From an uncultured Mycoplasmatota bacterium (GTDB taxonomy: Bacteria; Bacillota_I; Bacilli_A; RF39; UBA660), in assembly GCA_946407055.1 (NCBI GenBank), contig CAMJMP010000075.1, forward strand, positions 1 through 5,308: DNA of 5,308 bases, written 5' to 3'. Made by a program: the position numbers and the translations under genes. Of the stretch, positions 1 through 4,355 are shown one piece after another. A model generated the notes under the pieces. It saw only the letters and a list, made by a program, of their open reading frames with translations, was not told where the DNA came from and did no database searches. Position 1 is the stretch's first letter. Each line of letters starts with the position of its first letter.

Positions 1-248
1 TTGGTGTCATCATCTTCATAGATTTCACCAGCCATTTGAACATAACCACCAATTGGGAAAGCACGTAGGGAATAATCTATTCCATCTTTACCTTTCCATG
101 TCTTGATTGAAGGCCCCATACCTATAGAGAATTCATGAATATAAACTCCACTCTTTTTAGCTGTTATGAAATGACCAAATTCGTGGACAAAGATCAAAAT
201 TCCTAAGATTAATATAAATAATAAAATGTTTAATAATGTTGAGATCAT
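1..248 (-). CDS. rseP: RseP-type site-2 intramembrane zinc metalloprotease (N-terminal 82 residues, cut by window edge)
   Basis: Membrane-embedded M50-family protease that cleaves transmembrane segments of substrates such as anti-sigma factors and signal-peptide remnants (family knowledge). The visible N-terminus has a hydrophobic first transmembrane segment (residues about 4-21) running into the zinc-binding HEFGH motif at residues 22-26 (H22, E23 and H26 are the expected zinc and catalytic residues). It is followed by the family-typical GMGP stretch and a PIGGYVQMAGE segment around residues 63-73. The start ATG at 246-248 follows an AGGTGG Shine-Dalgarno (253-258). It begins 18 bp after the cdsA stop, so it is the third gene of the uppS-cdsA-rseP operon. 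Only about a fifth of a normal protein (about 350-430 aa) is visible; the PDZ domain and the second catalytic motif lie outside the window. Identity is confident from the motif and context. Confidence 0.93.
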   Translation of the reverse strand, partial: MISTLLNILLFILILGILIFVHEFGHFITAKKSGVYIHEFSIGMGPSIKTWKGKDGIDYSLRAFPIGGYVQMAGEIYEDDDT

Positions 249-266
249 TTAACCACCTGACTAACT

Positions 267-1085
267 TTATGCAATTAATTTAAGAACTGTTACAAATATA
301 GTATAACCCAATACTATGAATGATAAACTGTCTAAACGATCAAGAATACCACCATGTCCTGGCATTATATTTGAGAAATCCTTAATATTATTTTCTCTTT
401 TAATTTTACTGAAGAATAGATCTCCTATTTGACCTAAAACAGTTAATGCTAAACTGATAAAGATAATTAAGATAACATTACCTGTTGTAGGATGTTTAAT
501 TATTACATTGAAATAATAAATTGTAGCAATTATTGTTCCAACTAGAGAACCACCTATACTACCTTCTACAGATTTCTTTGGTGATACTGCTGGGATTAAT
601 TTATGTTTACCAATTAATGAACCAATAATCATTGCAAATGAATCTGTTACAGTAGCTATTAAAATTAAATATAATAAAATCCATTTATTAGTGTTTTCAA
701 TTAAGATTATTAAACCAAAGAATAAACCTAATAATGTTACTGCTGATGCCATATATAAAGCATCTCTAGTATTATATTTATCTTTCTTATCAAAGATAGA
801 TGGTATTAGTAATGCTAAGAATAGCGCTGCTATTGCTGCATATGGAATACCTATTTCAGTAAAGTCTACTCTAAATCTACTTAATGTAATTATTTCTAGA
901 CCAATAAATCCTAGTATTTTTATTTCATTAGGTAGTGGATGGTGACTTTCTTTTAAGTTAACTATTTCACCATAAGCAAGTGCTGCTACGATAGCAACTG
1001 CTATACCCCATGGAATACCTCCTAATAAAAATAATGGAATAACAATGGCAAGTGCTACTATTGCACTAATTACTCTTGTTTTCAT
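267..1085 (-). CDS. cdsA: Phosphatidate cytidylyltransferase (CDP-diglyceride synthase)
   Basis: Integral membrane enzyme that makes CDP-diacylglycerol from phosphatidic acid and CTP, the branch point for phosphatidylglycerol and cardiolipin. The 272-aa length is normal for the family. The protein has about seven or eight hydrophobic segments starting at residue 5. It carries a TDSFAMIIG stretch (147-155), the SPKKSVEGSIGG motif (168-179), and the complete CDS signature at 226-252, including SKIKR, KD, the GHGG at 243-246 and DRLD at 249-252. The start ATG overlaps the uppS stop as ATGA (1082-1085). A strong GGAGGA lies 8 nt upstream, inside uppS codons, so the two genes are probably translationally coupled. 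rseP follows after 18 bp; dxr, often located here in Bacillota, is missing. No unusual changes were seen in the signature. Confidence 0.96.
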   Translation of the reverse strand: MKTRVISAIVALAIVIPLFLLGGIPWGIAVAIVAALAYGEIVNLKESHHPLPNEIKILGFIGLEIITLSRFRVDFTEIGIPYAAIAALFLALLIPSIFDKKDKYNTRDALYMASAVTLLGLFFGLIILIENTNKWILLYLILIATVTDSFAMIIGSLIGKHKLIPAVSPKKSVEGSIGGSLVGTIIATIYYFNVIIKHPTTGNVILIIFISLALTVLGQIGDLFFSKIKRENNIKDFSNIMPGHGGILDRLDSLSFIVLGYTIFVTVLKLIA

Positions 1086-1789
1086 TTTTGATCTCCTCCA
1101 AATCTTCTATTTCTAGTATTAAAATCATCAATAGCTTTTTCAAACTCTTCTCTATCAAATGATGGGAATTTAACTTCTGTAAAATATAATTCAGCATAAC
1201 TTAATTCGTACATCATGAAGTTTGAAATTCTTTGTTCACCACTTGTTCTAATTAACAAGTCTATTGGTGGTAACTCTTGATACATATATTTATACATTAA
1301 TTTTTCATCAATGTCTTCGGTATTAAGCTTACCTTCTTTAACCTCAATAGCAATACGTTTAGTAGCATCAGCTATTTCTTGGATACCACCATAGTTTAAG
1401 CAAATATTAAATACTCCTTTAGTATTGTCTTTAGTCATTTCAGTAACTTTTTCCATAGCTTTTAAGACATCTGGTCTTAAATTATCTTTTCTACCTGAGA
1501 AGACAATCTTTATATTTTCTTTATGTATTTTATCGCACTCTTTATTAAACCAATTAACAAAGATATCCATTAAGTATTTAACTTCTTCTACACTACGATT
1601 AAAGTTTTCAGTAGAAAAAGCAAAGACACTTAAGTATTTAACTCCTTGGTTAATTATATATGGAGCTAGGTCTCTGATATTTTCAAATCCCTTTTGATGG
1701 CCTTTTAAAGAAGGTAATCCTCTTTCTTTAGCCCATCTACGGTTTCCATCAAGAATTATGGCAACATGTTCTGGATAGTATTTAGTCAT
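1082..1789 (-). CDS. uppS: Undecaprenyl diphosphate synthase (cis-prenyltransferase)
   Basis: Soluble or membrane-associated enzyme that adds isopentenyl units to farnesyl diphosphate to make C55-PP, the lipid carrier for peptidoglycan and other envelope polymers. Numbered from the ATG at 1789 (235 aa), it shows HVAIILDGNRRWA at residues 8-20 with catalytic Asp14. It also has the FSTENFNR block (58-65), RTSGEQRISNF (181-191), SYAELYF (197-203) and the terminal RNRRFGG. Two positions differ from the common bacterial pattern: DGNRRW instead of DGNGRW, and NYGGI instead of NYGGR (about 133-137). In-frame GTG (1795) and TTG (1798) lie upstream. The ATG is preferred because the AGAAGGA Shine-Dalgarno (1800-1806) is about 10 nt away from it but only 4 nt and 1 nt from the others, and because the protein then starts as the family normally does. 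First gene of the uppS-cdsA-rseP operon; it ends in TGA. Confidence 0.95.
   Translation of the reverse strand: MTKYYPEHVAIILDGNRRWAKERGLPSLKGHQKGFENIRDLAPYIINQGVKYLSVFAFSTENFNRSVEEVKYLMDIFVNWFNKECDKIHKENIKIVFSGRKDNLRPDVLKAMEKVTEMTKDNTKGVFNICLNYGGIQEIADATKRIAIEVKEGKLNTEDIDEKLMYKYMYQELPPIDLLIRTSGEQRISNFMMYELSYAELYFTEVKFPSFDREEFEKAIDDFNTRNRRFGGDQK
1094..1099 (-). promoter_or_regulatory. Shine-Dalgarno site of cdsA inside the uppS coding sequence
   Basis: GGAGGA on the minus strand, 8 nt before the cdsA ATG. The same bases encode part of the conserved RRFGG end of uppS, so one stretch serves as a protein motif and a ribosome-binding site. With the ATGA stop-start overlap this favours coupled translation. 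Confidence 0.8.
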
Positions 1790-1812
1790 AATCACCAATT
1801 CCTTCTTATGTA

Positions 1813-1841
1813 ATTATACTATATTTAGGTATTAATAACAA
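1813..1841 (-). promoter_or_regulatory. Promoter of the uppS-cdsA-rseP operon
   Basis: Minus-strand -35 TTGTTA (1836-1841), a 17-nt spacer and a perfect -10 TATAAT (1813-1818). The predicted transcription start near 1806 leaves a leader of only about 17 nt, which begins at the AGAAGGA ribosome-binding site (1800-1806). The -35 lies in the T-rich tail of the upstream gene's terminator, so the operon is separated from that gene. No mapping data are available; the call rests on consensus match and spacing. Confidence 0.75.
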
Positions 1842-1872
1842 TAAAGAAAGAGAGCAATTATTTGCTCTCTTT
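1838..1872 (-). terminator. Intrinsic terminator of the VirD4-like gene, overlapping its stop codon
   Basis: Perfect 11-bp inverted repeat, minus-strand arms AAAGAGAGCAA (1862-1872) and TTGCTCTCTTT (1847-1857), with a 4-nt ATAA loop (1858-1861). It is followed by a T-rich tail interrupted by a C (CTTTATTGTT). The last coding triplets of the gene form the first arm and the TAA stop sits in the loop. Position and orientation fit a rho-independent terminator for the minus-strand gene ending here. Confidence 0.8.
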
Positions 1873-3189
1873 TAGATTATATATCTTTATTTCTGGGGTT
1901 TTTCTTGTTGGTAGTTCTTTTGGTTTATCACTAAATTCCCAAGGGATTTTGAAATCAGGTAATAGAACTGTTTTAAATGGTTCTTCTCTAACCATGAAGA
2001 TTATGGCTTCAAAGATATTTAAAGTTTTAACATCTTTTGGAGATAGTTCTCCACTAGTTAGATGAGATATGTAATTAACAGTTTCTTCATCAGATGATAA
2101 TAGATAAACTATATTAGCTATATTATTAGCTATTAAAATAGCTTCATTATGACCATATGTTAATTTTAAAGATGTAATACTATCTATTATTAAAGTATAT
2201 CTAATATTTAAACTACGTGAACGAGATAAGATATTATGGAAATTATGAATTGGTTTTATTTCAGCGAAATTATCTAAGATAATATTTAATCTCTTAGCTA
2301 ATTTACCATTAACCATTACTGCTTCAAAGATTTCTTCTAATAATATAGAAGCTAAGAATGAAGTGTGATCGATAGTTTCTCCAACAATGAATAAAGCAAC
2401 TTTTTCACCAATTACATCTTTAACTGAGAAATCACTCGTAGCAAGCATACTTGATAAGTTTTGACGACTTACAATGTATCTTAGCTTTTGTTTGAAAACT
2501 GCTAGGATTCCTCCTCTAGTTTCTGTAGGTGCTAATAATGTATTAGATAAATTTACTGCTGCTGGAGATGTTGGATTAATCTTTTGCATTAGTTTAGTTG
2601 CATAAGGTACACCATCTTCTAATTCTTCTAGTTCAACAGATAAATTATAAATACTATTAAAGTTTACTTCTTCTTTTTTAGCATTATCAAATAAATATAA
2701 AGTTAAACCAGTAAAGAAGTTAGCTGCAGCATTGCTCCAGAATGGATCTCTTTCTTCTTGTGTTCCTTTAAAGATTATTCTAGCAATGTTTTCAACAATC
2801 TTAACTGCTTCATCTTGTTTATTGTCTTTATATAAATCATAAGCAAACAATAAAGGATTCCAGTTATTACCTTCATTAGGATTATCATAATTTATTATGT
2901 ATGTTTTATAACCTTTCTTATCTAATTCAGAACCTAACATTCCGTATAGTTCGCCATTAGTATCCATTAAAACGAATGATTCTCCAGCAACCATTGCACT
3001 TTTAACTTGAGGTAAGACAATACTTTGAGTTTTACCTGAACCAGTTGATCCAATTACAATAGTATGAGATTCACTACAATCCATTAGGATACTATTATCA
3101 TTATGTCCCATTTGAATTCCAGATTTTTTAATATCTGATAATTTAGAAATAATTGTTAATTTATTATTAATTTTATTAATATTTTGCAT
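1858..3189 (-). CDS. VirD4/TraG-like conjugative coupling-type P-loop ATPase, soluble and divergent
   Basis: 443 aa from the ATG at 3189. TraG/VirD4 proteins are usually membrane-anchored hexameric ATPases that bring DNA or protein substrates to a type IV secretion channel. Visible family features are Walker A GSTGSGKT (47-54), a DTNGELY segment matching the usual DPKGELY (76-82), WNPL (110-113), PFWSNAA (149-155), and a Walker B region IILDNFAEI (303-311) followed by the SRSRSLNIRYTLII block. Oddities: no N-terminal transmembrane segments, only about 46 mostly polar residues before the P-loop; Asn307 where the Walker B Glu is expected (DNF for DEF); Asp336 where these proteins normally have Gln (IIDS for LQS). 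The start is set by AAAGGAG (3197-3203) 7 nt before the ATG; the 11-residue upstream extension has no comparable site. No relaxase or secretion genes flank it. Its role is unknown; fold assignment is confident, a DNA-transfer function is not. Confidence 0.85.
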   Translation of the reverse strand: MQNINKINNKLTIISKLSDIKKSGIQMGHNDNSILMDCSESHTIVIGSTGSGKTQSIVLPQVKSAMVAGESFVLMDTNGELYGMLGSELDKKGYKTYIINYDNPNEGNNWNPLLFAYDLYKDNKQDEAVKIVENIARIIFKGTQEERDPFWSNAAANFFTGLTLYLFDNAKKEEVNFNSIYNLSVELEELEDGVPYATKLMQKINPTSPAAVNLSNTLLAPTETRGGILAVFKQKLRYIVSRQNLSSMLATSDFSVKDVIGEKVALFIVGETIDHTSFLASILLEEIFEAVMVNGKLAKRLNIILDNFAEIKPIHNFHNILSRSRSLNIRYTLIIDSITSLKLTYGHNEAILIANNIANIVYLLSSDEETVNYISHLTSGELSPKDVKTLNIFEAIIFMVREEPFKTVLLPDFKIPWEFSDKPKELPTRKTPEIKIYNLKESK

Positions 3190-3196
3190 ATTATTT

Positions 3197-3203
3197 CTCC
3201 TTT
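3197..3203 (-). promoter_or_regulatory. Shine-Dalgarno site that fixes the VirD4-like gene start
   Basis: AAAGGAG on the minus strand with a 7-nt spacer to the ATG at 3189. It lies downstream of the more upstream in-frame ATG codons, which argues that translation begins at MQNIN rather than further upstream. Confidence 0.8.
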
Positions 3204-3212
3204 CATGCATAC

Positions 3213-3221
3213 AATATATCA
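3213..3221 (-). promoter_or_regulatory. Probable extended -10 promoter of the VirD4-like gene
   Basis: Minus-strand TGA-TATATT (TGn extension at 3219-3221, -10 at 3213-3218). No good -35 is present at 16-18 bp, which would suit an extended -10 promoter or one needing an activator. A start near 3206 gives a leader of about 17 nt that begins just before the AAAGGAG site. Confidence 0.5.
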
Positions 3222-3239
3222 TAACTAATATAGCAAAAT

Positions 3240-3268
3240 TTAAACAAAAATGGTTTTTGTGATATAAT
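3240..3268 (+). promoter_or_regulatory. Promoter of the araC-type regulator gene
   Basis: Perfect -10 TATAAT (3263-3268) with TGn extension (TGA, 3260-3262). The -35 is weak: TTAAAC at 3240-3245 (17-nt spacer) or TAAACA at 3241-3246 (16-nt spacer). The predicted start near 3275 leaves a 16-nt leader before the ATG at 3291. Confidence 0.65.
3244..3260. promoter_or_regulatory. Palindrome in the divergent promoter region, candidate operator
   Basis: Perfect 7-bp inverted repeat ACAAAAA-TGG-TTTTTGT centred at 3252. It occupies most of the spacer between the -35 region and the -10 of the araC-type gene and reaches the T of its extended -10. It is centred roughly 46 bp upstream of the predicted start of the divergent VirD4-like gene. 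The placement suits a regulator site acting on both promoters. There is no T-tract or coding context to make it a terminator. Binding by the neighbouring regulator is an inference; AraC proteins often bind asymmetric or direct-repeat sites. Confidence 0.4.
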
Positions 3269-3271
3269 TTG

Positions 3272-3281
3272 TTCCTAGGAA
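3272..3281. repeat. Perfect 10-bp palindrome overlapping the araC-type gene's ribosome-binding region
   Basis: TTCCTAGGAA, identical to its reverse complement. It covers the predicted transcription start of the plus-strand gene and the first part of its AGGAAGGGA ribosome-binding sequence (3277-3285). It may be a dimeric repressor site or chance; a 10-bp palindrome alone is weak evidence. Confidence 0.35.
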
Positions 3282-3290
3282 GGGATTTTT

Positions 3291-3743
3291 ATGAATATAG
3301 ATGAATTATTTAGCCAAATAATAAATTATATTAATGATCATTTATATGAAGAAATAAACATAACTGAATTAGCTATGTATTTTGGTTATGAAAAATCCTA
3401 CTTAATGAAAGCTTTTAAAAAAAGAATTGGCATGCCAATTAAGTCTTATATTAACAATAGAAAAGTTATGAATGTATTAACATATTTAAACAGTGATGAC
3501 TCTTTACTAAAGGTCGCTTTAAATAATGGTTTTAACTCATTAGAATATTTCTCTGAGATATTTACTAAAGAAGTTGGAGTTAGTCCTTCTATTTATAGAA
3601 AATATTTAAATAATACATGTAGCGAAGAAGAAAAAAGTATTATTAATGAATATTTAACTAAGTTACAATCATTTAATATTTCTCTATTACAATATAGAGT
3701 TCAATATGTTGAAAATAAATCTTTATCTTTAAAATTTGAGTAA
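3291..3743 (+). CDS. Short AraC/XylS-family transcriptional regulator without a sensor domain
   Basis: 150 aa. The AraC-type DNA-binding domain lies at the N-terminus (residues about 6-106) as two helix-turn-helix units. The first is around ITELAMYFGYEKSYLMKAFKK (24-44). The second is around VALNNGFNSLEYFSEIFTKEVGVSPSIYRK (75-104) and follows the family signature, including GF, YF, F and SP-x-x-YR positions. Most family members have an N-terminal ligand domain of 150 aa or more; here it is absent. Instead a 45-residue tail of unknown function follows, layout reminiscent of MarA/SoxS/Rob-type proteins. AGGAAGGGA lies 5 nt before the ATG. It is transcribed away from the VirD4-like gene from a 101-bp shared intergenic region, and converges on khpA with 22 bp between stops. 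The only plus-strand gene in the window. Its target and signal are unknown; the divergent partner is the obvious candidate target. Confidence 0.85.
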   Translation: MNIDELFSQIINYINDHLYEEINITELAMYFGYEKSYLMKAFKKRIGMPIKSYINNRKVMNVLTYLNSDDSLLKVALNNGFNSLEYFSEIFTKEVGVSPSIYRKYLNNTCSEEEKSIINEYLTKLQSFNISLLQYRVQYVENKSLSLKFE

Positions 3744-3767
3744 AAAAAAAGAACAATTACTGTTCTT
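3742..3767 (-). terminator. Intrinsic terminator of rpsP-khpA, overlapping the khpA stop codon
   Basis: Minus-strand stem AAGAACA (3761-3767) and TGTTCTT (3749-3755) with a 5-nt GTAAT loop, running into nine consecutive T (3742-3750, the first two paired in the stem). The khpA TAA (3766-3768) begins the stem. On the opposite strand the T-run is the A-tract at the end of the araC-type gene, whose own stop overlaps it; read in that direction the hairpin lacks a T-tract, so it should work mainly for the minus strand. Confidence 0.85.
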
Positions 3768-4011
3768 AGAATGAGTCAATATTAATTTTAACTCTGTTTT
3801 CTCCTAATATGTGAGCACGAGCTTGGATTAATGTACGAATAGCACTAGACATGCTTCCGTTACGTCCGATTACTGCTCCCATATCGCTTTCGTGTACAAT
3901 AATTTCTAAAATAGTAGCATCATCTTCGCCACCGAATTGTTGAACACTAACCATATCTGGTTCTTTAGCGATACTTTTAACTATAAATTCTGCGTATTCT
4001 TTAATTGTCAT
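3766..4011 (-). CDS. khpA: KhpA, small KH-domain RNA-binding protein
   Basis: 81 aa, the usual size for this single-KH-domain protein. In other Gram-positives KhpA partners with KhpB (Jag/EloR) and binds many RNAs, affecting cell elongation and division (family knowledge). The KH GxxG loop is visible as IGRNG, with G49-R50-N51-G52, followed by the helix SAIRTLIQARA. The preceding beta strand is ILEIIVH. The ATG lies 2 bp after the rpsP stop, with a GAAGGT Shine-Dalgarno inside the rpsP end, so the two are co-transcribed and probably coupled. In many Bacillota rimM and trmD follow; here the gene ends in a terminator and a convergent regulator gene comes next. Confidence 0.93.
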   Translation of the reverse strand: MTIKEYAEFIVKSIAKEPDMVSVQQFGGEDDATILEIIVHESDMGAVIGRNGSMSSAIRTLIQARAHILGENRVKINIDSF

Positions 4012-4013
4012 AA

Positions 4014-4289
4014 CTACTTACCTTCTTTTTTTGAGTTTGTATATTTAGCTATGATACCTTGTTTACTTAGAATATTTCTAACTGTATCAGTTGGTTGAGC
4101 ACCTTTACTTAGCCAATATAATGCTCTTTCTTCATCAACTTTAATTTCGTTTTTCTCTGGAAGTGGATTATAAGTTCCGATTGTTTCAATGAACTTTCCA
4201 TCTCTAGGACTACGAGAATCAGCGGCTACAATTCTATAATTTGGTCTTTGTTTTGCTCCGCCTCTTTTTAATCTTAATTTAACTGCCAT
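4014..4289 (-). CDS. rpsP: 30S ribosomal protein S16
   Basis: 91 aa, typical for bS16, an assembly protein of the small ribosomal subunit. It begins MAVKLRLKRGGAKQRPNYRI. Conserved SPRDGKFIETIGTYNPL and RALYWLSKGAQPTDTVRN-type blocks are present, ending in a lysine-rich tail. The ATG at 4289 is chosen because AAGGAGG (4296-4302) lies 6 nt upstream and the protein then starts at the universal family start; an in-frame extension to 4349 would cross the promoter and is rejected. First gene of an rpsP-khpA unit with its own strong promoter. Confidence 0.97.
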   Translation of the reverse strand: MAVKLRLKRGGAKQRPNYRIVAADSRSPRDGKFIETIGTYNPLPEKNEIKVDEERALYWLSKGAQPTDTVRNILSKQGIIAKYTNSKKEGK

Positions 4290-4295
4290 AATATC

Positions 4296-4302
4296 CCTCC
4301 TT
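4296..4302 (-). promoter_or_regulatory. Strong Shine-Dalgarno site of rpsP
   Basis: AAGGAGG on the minus strand, an exact match to the anti-SD core, with a 6-nt spacer to the ATG at 4289. It decides the start against the longer reading frame upstream. Confidence 0.85.
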
Positions 4303-4310
4303 CGTTTTTT

Positions 4311-4345
4311 CAGCATGAATAATATATCATGTATTTTAAATGCTG
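4311..4345. repeat. Nested inverted repeats overlapping the rpsP promoter and leader start
   Basis: Outer arms CAGCAT (4311-4316) and ATGCTG (4340-4345) and inner arms CATGA (4314-4318) and TCATG (4327-4331) bracket the -10 element. They could form a regulator site around the -10, or be chance in AT-rich DNA. The outer right arm lies upstream of the predicted start, so an RNA hairpin from the full repeat is not expected. Confidence 0.3.
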
Positions 4346-4349
4346 TCAA
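4321..4349 (-). promoter_or_regulatory. Near-consensus housekeeping promoter of rpsP-khpA
   Basis: Minus-strand -35 TTGACA (4344-4349, perfect), a 17-nt spacer and -10 TATATT (4321-4326) with a TGA extension (4327-4329). The predicted start near 4314 gives a leader of about 25 nt. It begins 6 bp after the RSH gene stop, so rpsP is expressed independently and strongly, as expected for a ribosomal protein. Confidence 0.85.
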
Positions 4350-4355
4350 CCAAAA

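Noticed and set aside
691..945. Plus-strand open frame of 84 codons
   Set aside because: It lies wholly inside cdsA on the opposite strand, lacks a convincing ribosome-binding site and resembles no protein; it is an antisense shadow.
1425..1697. Plus-strand open frame of 90 codons
   Set aside because: It is antisense to uppS, whose conserved motifs cover this stretch; no promoter or ribosome-binding site supports it.
1862..2065. Plus-strand open frame of 67 codons beginning in the terminator arm
   Set aside because: It is antisense to the 3' end of the VirD4-like gene and has no Shine-Dalgarno.
3190..3222. N-terminal extension of the VirD4-like protein by 11 residues
   Set aside because: It would place the strong AAAGGAG site inside the coding region and start within the predicted promoter; the ATG at 3189 has ideal spacing.
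1858..3743. Conjugative or integrative element
   Set aside because: Only the VirD4-like ATPase hints at it; no relaxase, VirB4, integrase, origin of transfer or terminal repeats are visible, and core genes flank both sides.
3741..3767. Strong terminator for the plus-strand araC-type gene
   Set aside because: Read on the plus strand the hairpin is preceded by A residues and not followed by a T-tract, so it is a good terminator only for khpA.
4290..4349. N-terminal extension of rpsP by 20 residues
   Set aside because: It crosses the rpsP promoter and Shine-Dalgarno, and S16 starts at MAVKLRL in this family.
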